Source: Microthrixaceae bacterium
GTDB taxonomy: Bacteria > Actinomycetota > Acidimicrobiia > Acidimicrobiales > Microtrichaceae
Assembly: GCA_020637215.1 (NCBI GenBank)
Contig: JACJWI010000008.1
Coordinates: 84,466 to 148,465, forward strand
DNA: 64,000 nucleotides
Direction of reading: 5' to 3'
Shown: positions 7,516 through 15,811 of the stretch, piece after piece
Position numbering within the stretch: the stretch's first letter is position 1
How the letters are laid out: every line of letters starts with the position of its first letter
Position numbers and translations under genes: made by a program
Notes under the pieces: model-generated
Database searches by the model: none
Seen by the model: the letters and a program-made list of their open reading frames with translations, nothing else
Told to the model about the DNA's origin: nothing

Positions 7516-8934
7516 GGCGCTTCGGAGTTGCGGGGGGTGTGGGCGGGTAGCGGGGGTCCGCGGTTGAGGGTTCGAGGGCCCGGAGAATCGGTGGCTCTGA
7601 CCCCAACCGAACCTCCGGAGCCCTCGTGGAACCAGACGCTACGCGCATGTGCGCACTGTTGGTCGGCTTGCCGGCTGTGAACGTCCTCGCTGTTGATGAT
7701 GACGACCCGGCCGGCCCGTTGCGGGTCCACGTCGAGACGACCGCCACCACAGTGGCGTGCCGGTCATGCGGGACCAAAGCGCGGGTGAAGGACCGACGCC
7801 AGGTCGCGTTGGTGGACCTTCCGGCGTTCGGTCGTCGAGCAGTGCTGGTGTGGCACAAGCGCCGCTGGTGTTGCCCGGATGTCGATTGTGAGACCAAGTC
7901 GTTCACCGAGGTCGATGCTCGGATCGCGGCGTCGCGGGCGAAGGTGACCGATCGTGCGGGTCGACACGTGACCGCCCGGGTCGGTCGTGATGGCCGCACC
8001 GTCACCGACGTCGCTGTTGAGCTCGGCTGCGATTGGCACACCGTCATGGACGCCGTCCGTTCCTACGGCACCGCGTTGATCGAGGACCCGGCCCGCATCG
8101 GGCCCGTCGAAGCTCTCGGGTTGGATGAGACGCTCTTCGCCCGGACCGGCTCGAAGAAGACCAGGTGTTGGTGCACGTCGATCGTCGCGCTGGACAGACC
8201 GGCGCAGCTGCTCGATGTGGTCGAGGGCCGCACCGCGAAGGCACCCACGACGTGGCTGGAGGCCCGCCCGGAGTCGTGGCGCGCGGCGATCCGTTGGGGG
8301 GCGTTGGACCTGTCGGGGCCGTACCGCAAGACGTTCAACGACACGCTGCCCGACGCGACCCAGGTCGCTGATCCGTTCCACGTGTGCAAGCTCGCGAACA
8401 GTCGCCTCGACGAGTGCCGTCGTCGGGTGCAGAACGAGACGCTCGGGCACCGAGGCCGCAAAGACGACCCGCTCTACCGATCTCGCCGGCTGTTGACCAA
8501 GGGCCACGAACGCCTCGATGAGAAGGGCACCGAGAAGCTCCTCGGATTCCTTGAGGCCGGAGACCCACACGGCGAGGTCCGCATGACCTGGCACGCCAAA
8601 GAGACCCTCCGCGGGTTCTACACCCAACCCGCAGAGAACGCTGAAGCGTTCCTCGACGAGCTCGTCGCCGACATGGGCGACGAGTCGATGCCGATCGAGG
8701 TCCGTTCCCTCGCCCGTACCCTGACAACCTGGCGTGCTCAGATCTTGGCCTGGCACGACGCGAAGGTGTCCAACGGGCCGACCGAGTCGATCAACAACCT
8801 GATCAAGCGGATCAAACGCATCGGGTTCGGGTTCCGCCGCTTCGCCAACTACCGGATCCGAGTCCTGCTCTACGCCGGAAAACCCAACTGGGACCTACTC
8901 GACACCGTCACACCCCGCTGAACTCCGAAGAGCC
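7516..8934 (+). mobile_element. Complete ISL3-family insertion sequence
   Basis: The element is bounded by imperfect 26-bp terminal inverted repeats, at 7516-7541 (starting GGCGCTTCGGAGTT) and 8909-8934 (reverse complement starting GGCTCTTCGGAGTT); 22 of 26 positions match. The right repeat contains the transposase stop codon. No 8-bp target duplication is visible in the flanking sequence, which suggests rearrangement after insertion. The right end cuts the copy-B lipoprotein gene. Confidence 0.9.
7626..8921 (+). CDS. ISL3-family transposase
   Basis: This is a full-length 431-residue transposase. Residues 45-48 and 82-88 form an N-terminal zinc-binding set (CRSC, CCPDVDC), followed by a helix-turn-helix region. 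The DDE catalytic triad is visible as D167 (ALGLDETLF), D249 (ADPFHVCKL) and E387 (NGPTESINNL). The C-terminal IKRIKRIGFGFRRFANYRIR is the conserved ISL3 tail. There are no frameshifts, so the enzyme may be active. It would catalyse cut-and-paste movement of 7516-8934. Confidence 0.95.
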   Translation: MEPDATRMCALLVGLPAVNVLAVDDDDPAGPLRVHVETTATTVACRSCGTKARVKDRRQVALVDLPAFGRRAVLVWHKRRWCCPDVDCETKSFTEVDARIAASRAKVTDRAGRHVTARVGRDGRTVTDVAVELGCDWHTVMDAVRSYGTALIEDPARIGPVEALGLDETLFARTGSKKTRCWCTSIVALDRPAQLLDVVEGRTAKAPTTWLEARPESWRAAIRWGALDLSGPYRKTFNDTLPDATQVADPFHVCKLANSRLDECRRRVQNETLGHRGRKDDPLYRSRRLLTKGHERLDEKGTEKLLGFLEAGDPHGEVRMTWHAKETLRGFYTQPAENAEAFLDELVADMGDESMPIEVRSLARTLTTWRAQILAWHDAKVSNGPTESINNLIKRIKRIGFGFRRFANYRIRVLLYAGKPNWDLLDTVTPR

Positions 8935-9818
8935 ACGAATCCCGACAGCAGGATCCGACCGTCGGAGAGCACCAGCACGTTGTCCGCCGCCGCCTCCGGC
9001 GACGTTCCGACCAGGGTCGCGTGTCCGGTCGAGGGGTCGACCGCGTACAGCGCCGGGTCGACGCCCTGGGCGATGTAGACGGTCCCGTCGGGACCGACGT
9101 CGACACCGACGGCGAAGGCCAGGCCCGTCCGACCCGGCTCGTCGAACTGCAACGGGATGACCTCGGTCGACCCGGTCGACACGTCGATCGCGATCAGACC
9201 TCCGGTCGATCCCAGCAGCGCCTCCACTCCCCCGGTCGGCGCGTAGAGCCGGCCGTCGGGTCCGAAGCCGAAGCCGTTGAGGACGGGCAGGCCGTCGGCG
9301 ACCACCTCGACCGGCCCGCCGTCGAGCGGCACACGGAGCAACCGGTCGTCGTCGGTGGTTCCGAAGCCGACGACGACCGCCTTGCCGCCGGGTTCGAGGG
9401 CGATCGGGTTGACGCCTCGACCGACGACGGACAGGACGCCGACGGCGCCGTCGCGCTGAACCCGCACCACCGTCCCCTCGCCGGCACACGTGGCGATCAG
9501 CGACCCGTCGGGGGCGACGACCACGTCGTCGGTGTCGCACAGTCCGCCGTAGCGCTCGGCGATCCGGCCGGTGTCGGGGTCGAACCGCAGCAGCTGGTGG
9601 CCGAAGTAGTCGGCCGCCCACACGTTCCCGCCGTCCGCCGTCGGGTCCTGGGCCATCCCGTTCAGTCCGACCGGCGCGACCTGCGGCACAGATCCGTCCG
9701 GCAGCGTCGACGGCACCGTGCACCCGGACACGACTGCCACGACCAGGACCGCTCCCGCCACGACAGCAGCTCGCACCGTGCGGGCGAACCCCACGTTCTC
9801 CCCAGTTCCACGTCCCAT
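8895..9818 (-). pseudogene. Beta-propeller lipoprotein copy B, truncated by ISL3
   Basis: This is the duplicate of the gene at 1760-2719. The lipobox and propeller repeats are intact, but after ILLSGFV the frame runs into the ISL3 right end and stops at 8895 with an unrelated tail (ALRSSAGCDGVE). About 24 residues of the original C-terminus are lost. It carries about a dozen amino-acid differences from copy A, far more than the neighbouring hydrolase pair, as expected if selection is relaxed. A shortened lipoprotein could still be made, because only the last blade is missing. Confidence 0.85.
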
Positions 9819-11105
9819 GCGTCCAACTCTGGCACAACCCACGATCAGGACCCACCGGGAGCGACCCGGCCCGGAGGGGCAGGGGTAGGGTCGCCGACGG
9901 CGGGCCCGGCAGAGAGCCGGGCCCTGACCAGGGGGTGGACCATGACGGTGGACGGGACCTACGACCCGAGGTTCGAGTCGCTGCGGGAGCTGTTGGAGCA
10001 GACCCTCGACTCGGGCGAGGACCTGGGCGCGTCGATCGCTCTCGACGTCGACGGCGAGCTCCTCGTCGACATCTGGGGCGGATGGCGCGACCAGGACCGG
10101 GCCCACCCGTGGGAGCGCGACACGATCGTGAACGTCTGGTCCTGCACCAAGACCGTCACCAGCCTGGCGATGCTGATGCTCGCGTCGCGCGGGCAGCTCG
10201 ACCTCGATGCGCCGGTGGCCGACTACTGGCCCGAGTTCGCCGCGGCCGGCAAGGACGGCGTGCTGGTCCGGCACCTGATGTCGCACACCTCGGGCGTGTC
10301 GGGCCTGGACCAGCCGGCCGTGCTCGAGGACCTCTACGACTGGGAGGGCTCGACCTCTCGCATGGCGTCCCAGGCCCCGTGGTGGGAGCCGGGCACCGCG
10401 TCGGGCTACCACGCCCTGAACTTCGGCCACCTCCTCGGCGAGGTCCTCCGCCGCATCACCGGACGCAGCCTGAAGCAGTTCGTGGCCGAGGAGATCGCCG
10501 GCCCGCTCGGCGCTGACTTCACCATCGGCGCCCCCGAGAGCGAGGTCTCGCGGATCGCTCCGGTCGTCGCCCCTCCGCCCCTGCCGTTCGACCTCGAGAA
10601 CATCGACTTCGACAGCCCCCTGGCCCGGACCATGACGGGACCGCTCGCGGACGCGGACGCGGCCAACACCGCGGCGTGGCGTGCCGCCGACATCGGAGGC
10701 GCCAACGGCCACGGCAACGCCCGGTCCCTGGTCCGGATGCTGAGCGCTCTGTCGCTGGGCGGCACCGTCGACGGAGTGGAGCTGCTGGACCCCGCCACCA
10801 TCGAGCGGACCTTCGAGGTGCAGGCCGACGGGATCGACCTGGTCCTCGGCGTCCCGTTCCGCTTCGGCATCGGCTTCGGACTGACCGACCCCGGCAACTA
10901 CCCCGACATCCCCGGCGGCCGGATGCTGCACTGGGGCGGCTGGGGTGGGTCGTTCATCATCATGGATCTCGACCGTCGGACGACGTTCTCCTACACGATG
11001 AACAAGATGGCCGCCGGCATCGTCGGCTCGCCGACCGGAGAGGCCTATCTGCGCGCCGGGTACGCCGCCCTCGGGGTGGACGTGCCCGGACACGTCGTCG
11101 CGCTC
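8933..11105. repeat. 2.17-kb direct duplication, copy B
   Basis: This is the second copy of 1834-4006, same orientation, offset 7,099 bp. Its left boundary coincides with the ISL3 right inverted repeat and its right boundary with the end of the hydrolase gene. Homologous recombination between the copies would delete 7.1 kb including the GNAT-ACP locus. Confidence 0.95.
9902..9924 (+). promoter_or_regulatory. 5'-UTR hairpin upstream of serine hydrolase B
   Basis: This copy of the 9-bp-arm hairpin at 2803-2825 is unchanged and lies 17 bp before the ATG of the copy-B hydrolase. Confidence 0.5.
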
Positions 11106-11108
11106 TGA
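9942..11108 (+). CDS. Serine hydrolase (class-C / EstB-like), copy B
   Basis: This 388-residue enzyme is almost identical to copy A: S67-C-T-K70 nucleophile motif, Y156 and the terminal WGGWGG box are all kept. The only residue change I find is Phe for Leu in the NIDxDSP segment; other base changes are silent, which suggests purifying selection on both copies. It has no signal peptide, so it probably acts in the cytoplasm on an ester or amide. The gene is intact while its divergent lipoprotein partner is truncated. Confidence 0.85.
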   Translation: MTVDGTYDPRFESLRELLEQTLDSGEDLGASIALDVDGELLVDIWGGWRDQDRAHPWERDTIVNVWSCTKTVTSLAMLMLASRGQLDLDAPVADYWPEFAAAGKDGVLVRHLMSHTSGVSGLDQPAVLEDLYDWEGSTSRMASQAPWWEPGTASGYHALNFGHLLGEVLRRITGRSLKQFVAEEIAGPLGADFTIGAPESEVSRIAPVVAPPPLPFDLENIDFDSPLARTMTGPLADADAANTAAWRAADIGGANGHGNARSLVRMLSALSLGGTVDGVELLDPATIERTFEVQADGIDLVLGVPFRFGIGFGLTDPGNYPDIPGGRMLHWGGWGGSFIIMDLDRRTTFSYTMNKMAAGIVGSPTGEAYLRAGYAALGVDVPGHVVAL

Positions 11109-11195
11109 CGCCGCGATCGAGGCCGCCCGGACCGCCGCCGGAGGCCGGTGGTACCGTGGTTCCGGCCTCTGGTGGGGCGGAATCGTGGGGGGACG

Positions 11196-12263
11196 ATGAT
11201 GGCGGGACAGTTCATGAAGCGGAGCGGCTCGACGGCCCGGCGGCGTCCACGACGCCTGACAGCGGCGGCGCTCGCCCTCGCCGCGGCGGCGCTGCTCGTG
11301 ACGGCGTGCGCCCCGGCGCCGGAGCCGGGCCAGCGATATCGGGTCCCCGCTGACTTCGCCGAAGGCCTGTTGACCGCCCTGGGCGACATCCACGGCCCGC
11401 CCCCGGGCGCCAACGTCGACGGCTGCGTCCCGTCCACCGCCCACCCCCGACCGGTGATCCTCCTGCACGGCTTCGCCGGCAACATGGCCGACAACATGGG
11501 CGGCATCTCCCCGTTCCTCGCCAACCAGGGCTACTGCGTGTTCGCCCTCACCTACGGCGACCCGGACGGTTCGCTGTTCGGCGGGCTGCACGACATCCGC
11601 CGCTCCTCGATGGAGGAGTTCGGCCCGTTCGTCGACGACGTGCTCGCCCGCACCGGCGCCCGGCAGGTCGACGTGGTCGGCCACTCCGAGGGGTCGATCA
11701 TGCCCCGCTGGTGGATGCGATTCGGTCCGTCGGTGCATTCCGACGGCACGCCCAAGGTCGCGACGTTCGTCGGGGTCGGACCGGCCACCCACGGTGCCGA
11801 CCTCGGCGGCAACGCCGCCACCCTGCGGTCGATCCCGTTCTTCGCCGGGGTGATCGACACGATGGTGCAGAACGGCTGCGGGGCCTGCGAGCAGGTCCTG
11901 TCGGGGTCGTCGTTCCTGAAGCAGCTGAACTCGTCGGAACCCCAGCCCGGCGAACGGTTCACCGGCCCGACCCAGCCCGGCGTGCGCTACATGATGCTGG
12001 CCACCCAGCTCGACAACTTCCTGGTGCCGTACCAGTACGGCTTCATCGACCATCCGGCCGTCACCAACACGACCGTCCAGGACGTCTGCGCCATCGATGA
12101 AGCCGACCATCTGTCGATCGTGTTCGACCCGGTCGCTTACGACGTGATCGACAACTTCCTGGATCCGGCGACCGCGACCACCCCCCGATGCGTCGCCACC
12201 CAACCGGTGTTCGCCCCGATCGACCAGCGGGACTGGCCACCGCCGACCCTTCCGGCGGACTGA
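11196..12263 (+). CDS. Secreted triacylglycerol lipase-like lipoprotein
   Basis: This 355-residue alpha/beta hydrolase carries a lipoprotein signal with Cys38 (LLVTAC). The oxyanion-hole segment is VILLHGFAG (residues 87-95), and the nucleophile elbow is V-G-H-S164-E-G. A late DEADHLSIVFDP supplies a plausible catalytic His. The overall order matches the actinobacterial class-2 lipase family. The product is predicted to be anchored outside the membrane and to hydrolyse acylglycerols or other lipid esters. I chose the ATG at 11196 because GGGGGGACG directly precedes it; an upstream in-frame start would spoil the signal peptide. Confidence 0.8.
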   Translation: MMAGQFMKRSGSTARRRPRRLTAAALALAAAALLVTACAPAPEPGQRYRVPADFAEGLLTALGDIHGPPPGANVDGCVPSTAHPRPVILLHGFAGNMADNMGGISPFLANQGYCVFALTYGDPDGSLFGGLHDIRRSSMEEFGPFVDDVLARTGARQVDVVGHSEGSIMPRWWMRFGPSVHSDGTPKVATFVGVGPATHGADLGGNAATLRSIPFFAGVIDTMVQNGCGACEQVLSGSSFLKQLNSSEPQPGERFTGPTQPGVRYMMLATQLDNFLVPYQYGFIDHPAVTNTTVQDVCAIDEADHLSIVFDPVAYDVIDNFLDPATATTPRCVATQPVFAPIDQRDWPPPTLPAD

Positions 12264-12267
12264 TCCC

Positions 12268-12588
12268 TCAGCGGAGCAGGGGCGGGCCGGGTTCAGAGCG
12301 AGGATCCGACGACTGTCGAGCTCGGGCCGCCCGGGACATCCCCACGACGAGGAGAACGAATCCGACCACCGCTGCCGCCGCGCCCAGGGCCATCACCCCG
12401 ACGGCGGGGAGGAACTCCTCGGCCGGCTGCCCGTAGGTGTCGCAGCTGTCGGCGAAGGCGCCGCACGAGTTGGTGGAGAGCAGGGCGATGAGCGCACCGA
12501 CCCCGGCGGCCGCCGTTCCGAGCAGCCCGGCCAGGATTCCGATGGGGACCATCCAGTCCGAGCTGCCCGGTGCTTGGTCAGGTCCCAT
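12268..12588 (-). CDS. Small two-helix membrane protein
   Basis: The product has 106 residues with two hydrophobic segments, about 12-38 (MVPIGILAGLLGTAAAGVGAL) and 62-84 (AVGVMALGAAAAVVGFVLLV). Between them is a loop with two cysteines (NSCGAFADSCDTYGQ). I do not recognise the family. It is convergent with the lipase gene (stops 4 bp apart) and divergent from the Ddn-like gene. Long reading frames on both strands overlap here, so the call rests on hydrophobicity and codon pattern. Confidence 0.6.
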   Translation of the reverse strand: MGPDQAPGSSDWMVPIGILAGLLGTAAAGVGALIALLSTNSCGAFADSCDTYGQPAEEFLPAVGVMALGAAAAVVGFVLLVVGMSRAARARQSSDPRSEPGPPLLR

Positions 12589-12707
12589 GTGGTCGTCCGT
12601 GGCTCGTGGACACGCGCCGGTGCGGGTCCGATCTACCGTTGGTCGACGCGGACGCCGGAGACCTTGAACCTCGGAGCCGTCCGTCCCGCCCGACACCAGG
12701 AGAACCG

Positions 12708-13151
12708 ATGTCCGCCTTCGACGCCCCGTACGAGCCGAGCCCGTGGGAACCGATCTCCGAGGAGGTCGCCCGCTACGAGAGCTCCGCCGGCACCGAGCCG
12801 AGCGCCCTGGTCGGCGAGTCGTGGATGATCCTGTGGACGATCGGCGCCCGTTCCGGGTCGGTGCGCAAGACGCCGCTGGTGCGCATCGCCGACGGAGCCG
12901 GCCGCTACGCGGTGATCGGCTCCCAGGGCGGGGCACCGACCAACCCCAACTGGGTGCACAACCTGCGGGCCAACCCCGTCGCCCGCATCCAGGACGGCGC
13001 CGACCTCCACGATCTGACCGCACGGGAGGTCGACGGCGACGAGAAGGCCCAGTGGTGGGCGCGCGGCCAGGCGATCTGGCCCGACTACGACACCTACCAG
13101 GCGTCGACGGACCGCACGATCCCCGTGTTCGTGCTCGAACCGGCCGGCTGA
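12708..13151 (+). CDS. Nitroreductase/deazaflavin (F420)-dependent oxidoreductase, Ddn-like
   Basis: This 147-residue protein shows the hallmarks of the split-barrel DUF385/Ddn family: WMILWTIGARSGSVRKTPL near the start, then a central YAVIGSQGG with NPNWVHNLRANPVARIQ. Members use reduced coenzyme F420 to reduce quinones or nitro compounds. The start follows a CCAGGAG ribosome-binding site. It fits the F420-rich setting, with an LLM-class enzyme 2 kb downstream. Confidence 0.85.
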   Translation: MSAFDAPYEPSPWEPISEEVARYESSAGTEPSALVGESWMILWTIGARSGSVRKTPLVRIADGAGRYAVIGSQGGAPTNPNWVHNLRANPVARIQDGADLHDLTAREVDGDEKAQWWARGQAIWPDYDTYQASTDRTIPVFVLEPAG

Positions 13152-13163
13152 CCGCTCCCCCGC

Positions 13164-14705
13164 TCAGCGGTAGCGGGCCTGCAGGTCCGCGACCCGCAGC
13201 TTCCCGGTCGGTTCCCGGGGCAGCTCGTCGACCAGGTGCACCGTCCGGGGGAGCTTGAAGGTGGCGAGTCGGTCCCGGCAGTGGGAGAGCAGCTCCGCCT
13301 CCAGCACCGTGTCCGCCTCCAGCACCGTGTCCGCCTCCAGCACCGTGTCCGGCTCGATCCCTGCGGCGACCTCGACCACGGCCACCACCTGCTCACCGTA
13401 CTCGTCGTCGGGCCGGCCGAAGACCGCGACGTCGGCCACCGCGGGGTGCTCGAGCAGGACCAGCTCGATCTCCCGCGGGTAGACGTTCACGCCGCCGACG
13501 TTGATCGTGAACGCCTGCCGACCGGTGAGGTACAGGTAGCCGTCGTCATCGAGATGGCCGAGGTCGCCGAAGGTGGCGGCGTCGGCCCGGCGGACCCCGG
13601 CGGTCTTGGCGTCGTCGTGCAGGTAGCGGAAGTCGGTGCTCTCGCTGAACCACACCTGCCCGTCCTGTCCGACCGGGAGCTCGGTGCCGTCGTCGTCGAG
13701 GATCATCACACGGCCCCGGATCGGGCGGCCGACCGACCCCTTGCGGGCCAGCCACTCCTGCGGACCGATCACGCAGGTGCCGGCGCCCTCGGTCCCGGCG
13801 TAGTACTCGTGGATGATCGGGCCCCACCAGTCGAGCATCGCCTCCTTGACCGGGACCGGGCAGGGTCCGGCTCCGTGGATGGCGAAGGTGTGCGACGACA
13901 GGTCGTGGGCCCGGCGCTCGGCCTCGTCGAGCCGCAGCAGACGCACGAACATCGTCGGCACCCACTGGCTGTGGGTGACCCGGTATCGCTCGATGGCGGC
14001 CAACGCGGCGCCGGGATCGAAGCGGTCCATGACGACCGTCGTCGCACCGATCCGGCCCATCTGCACCAGGAACGTGAGGGGTGCCGAGTGGTACAGCGGC
14101 GCGGTCGACAGGTACACGGAGCCGGGCCCGACTCCGTAGGCCGCGGCCAGGAGCTGGTCGCCCGGCGGCAGCTCCTCGATCGGCTCCGGCGGGGCGGCGC
14201 GCCACACGCCCTTGGGTCGCCCGGTCGTCCCCGACGAGTAGAGGAGCGCAACGCCCTCGACCCGTTCGTAGCGCGGGACCTCGCCCGACCCGGCACCGAA
14301 GACGTCGCCGGGGTCGAGGTCGATCCGGGTGACCCCGTCGAGCTCGGAGCACGCCGGGACGACCACGGATCGGGTCCGGGCCGAGTGCAGCACCACGCGG
14401 GCGCCGCAGTCCGAGAGGATGTGGCGCACCTCCTCGGCGGTCAGCCGTGTCGGCACCGGCGCGTAGCGGAACCCGGCGTCCTGGCACGCCCACACCAGGG
14501 CGAAGAAGTCGACCCGGTTCTCCAGGCAGAACGCGACCGGGTCGCCCGCTCGCAGGCCGAGATCCCACAGATCGTCGGCCACGGCGACGGCGCGGGCGCG
14601 CAGCTCGGCCCAGGTGGCGGACTCGACCGGTTCGGCCCCGTCTCCCAGGACCACGACGGCGGTGTCGTCGGGCCGGTCCGCGGCGTGGTGTCCGGGGTGG
14701 GCCAC
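13164..14705 (-). CDS. AMP-dependent acyl-CoA ligase/synthetase
   Basis: This 513-residue member of the ANL superfamily has the ATP-binding loop LLYSSGTTGRPKG (about 155-167), the YYAGTEGAG box, the GDLGHLDDDGYLYLTGR hinge region and the C-terminal PTGK lysine motif. It would activate a carboxylic acid as acyl-AMP and join it to CoA in the cytoplasm. The GTG start fits the family N-terminus. In the C-terminal lobe the sextapeptide DTVLEA occurs three times in a row, encoded by an 18-bp tandem repeat at about 13302-13355. It lies 2 bp from the LLM oxidoreductase gene and is probably cotranscribed with it in degradation of a carboxylic acid or sterol. Confidence 0.85.
   Translation of the reverse strand: MAHPGHHAADRPDDTAVVVLGDGAEPVESATWAELRARAVAVADDLWDLGLRAGDPVAFCLENRVDFFALVWACQDAGFRYAPVPTRLTAEEVRHILSDCGARVVLHSARTRSVVVPACSELDGVTRIDLDPGDVFGAGSGEVPRYERVEGVALLYSSGTTGRPKGVWRAAPPEPIEELPPGDQLLAAAYGVGPGSVYLSTAPLYHSAPLTFLVQMGRIGATTVVMDRFDPGAALAAIERYRVTHSQWVPTMFVRLLRLDEAERRAHDLSSHTFAIHGAGPCPVPVKEAMLDWWGPIIHEYYAGTEGAGTCVIGPQEWLARKGSVGRPIRGRVMILDDDGTELPVGQDGQVWFSESTDFRYLHDDAKTAGVRRADAATFGDLGHLDDDGYLYLTGRQAFTINVGGVNVYPREIELVLLEHPAVADVAVFGRPDDEYGEQVVAVVEVAAGIEPDTVLEADTVLEADTVLEAELLSHCRDRLATFKLPRTVHLVDELPREPTGKLRVADLQARYR
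13302..13355. repeat. 18-bp tandem repeat inside AMP-ligase gene
   Basis: Three in-frame copies of an 18-bp unit (TCCAGCACCGTGTCCGCC on the plus strand) encode three DTVLEA units. The unit is a multiple of three, so copy-number change would not break the frame. Confidence 0.85.
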
Positions 14706-14707
14706 GT

Positions 14708-15757
14708 TCAGTCCGCCGCCGCCGAACCGATGAGGTCGATGGCCATCTCGAGGTGTTCGATCTGCTCGGCCGCGGTCGATCCGCTGGGCCCGAGTCGGAG
14801 GGTGGTGACCCCGGCGTCGCGGTAGGCCCGGATGCGGTCACGGACCATCGACTCGGTTCCGATCAGGTATGCCGACAGCACCATCTCGTCGGGGACCGCC
14901 GCGATCGCGGCGTCCTTGTCGCCGTCGACCCACAGGCGTCGGACCCGGTCCGCCACGTCCGCGAAGCCGGCCCGGGAGTACGCGTTGTTGTAGAAGTTCG
15001 TCGTCGCGGAGCCCATCGCTCCGAGCGAGAAGGCCATGCCGAACTTGGCGATCCCGATCAACGACTCGACGTCGTCGGAGACGGCGAGGTGGGCGTTGAC
15101 CTCGATCTCGATGTCGGAGAACGCCCGCCCGGTCCGCTCGGCCCCGCGGCGGATGGGGTCCAGCATCACCGACGCCTGCTCGGGGATGAACGAGGTGCCG
15201 AGCCAGCCGTCAGCGAGCTCGCCGGTGAGCTCGAGCGACCTCGGTCCGAGCGTGGCGAGGTGGATCGGCAGATCGGGGCGGGGCGGAACCGAGGATCGCA
15301 GCGCCTTGCCCTCGCCGCCGGGTCGCGGCAGGACGTAGTGCCGACCCTCGTAGGCCAACCGGTCGCCGCGCAGGCCCATGCGCACGATCTCGATGTACTC
15401 GCGGAGACGCCCGACCGGATCGGCGAACTCGGCGCCGTGCAGGCCCTCGACCACCTGGGGTCCGCTGACCCCGAGCCCGAGCGAGAAGCGGTCACCCGAC
15501 AGCTGCGCGAGAGACAGGGCGGTCATGGCCGTCGCTGCCGGGGTGCGGGCGCTGATCTGCATGATCCCCGAGCCGAGGCGGATCCGGTCGGTGACCGCGG
15601 CCAGGTACCCGAGCGACGCGACCGCGTCCATCCCCCACGCCTCGGCCGACCAGACCGTGTCGGCTCCCAGCCGTTCGGCGGCCGCCACGTAGGCGACCAG
15701 GTCCTCCCAGCGCGACCCGTCGTAGTAGGCGCTGCCCACCGACACCGAGACCTTCAT
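14708..15757 (-). CDS. LLM-class F420-dependent oxidoreductase
   Basis: This 349-residue luciferase-like TIM-barrel protein starts VSVSVGSAYYDGSRWEDLV and contains the typical RIRLGSGIMQISARTPAATAM and GDRFSLGLGVSGPQVVEG segments that bind the deazaflavin. The C-terminal YRDAGVTTLRLGP is also family-typical. It would transfer hydride between F420 and an alcohol, aldehyde or similar substrate. The ATG has an AGGGGGCAGAAC ribosome-binding context. It is upstream of the acyl-CoA ligase gene and downstream of the TrxR-FNR fusion on the same strand. Confidence 0.85.
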   Translation of the reverse strand: MKVSVSVGSAYYDGSRWEDLVAYVAAAERLGADTVWSAEAWGMDAVASLGYLAAVTDRIRLGSGIMQISARTPAATAMTALSLAQLSGDRFSLGLGVSGPQVVEGLHGAEFADPVGRLREYIEIVRMGLRGDRLAYEGRHYVLPRPGGEGKALRSSVPPRPDLPIHLATLGPRSLELTGELADGWLGTSFIPEQASVMLDPIRRGAERTGRAFSDIEIEVNAHLAVSDDVESLIGIAKFGMAFSLGAMGSATTNFYNNAYSRAGFADVADRVRRLWVDGDKDAAIAAVPDEMVLSAYLIGTESMVRDRIRAYRDAGVTTLRLGPSGSTAAEQIEHLEMAIDLIGSAAAD

Positions 15758-15811
15758 GTTCTGCCCCCTGGATTCGGCGTCGCCGGTTCCGGCCCGGGCG
15801 ACGGCGTCGGT

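Noticed and set aside
7508..8942. 8-bp target duplication around ISL3
   Set aside because: Flanks GGAAATGC and ACGAATCC do not match.
8895..12203. Very long open frame on the minus strand
   Set aside because: It is antisense to the hydrolase and lipase genes; only the lipoprotein part (to 9818) is coding. High GC keeps antisense frames open.
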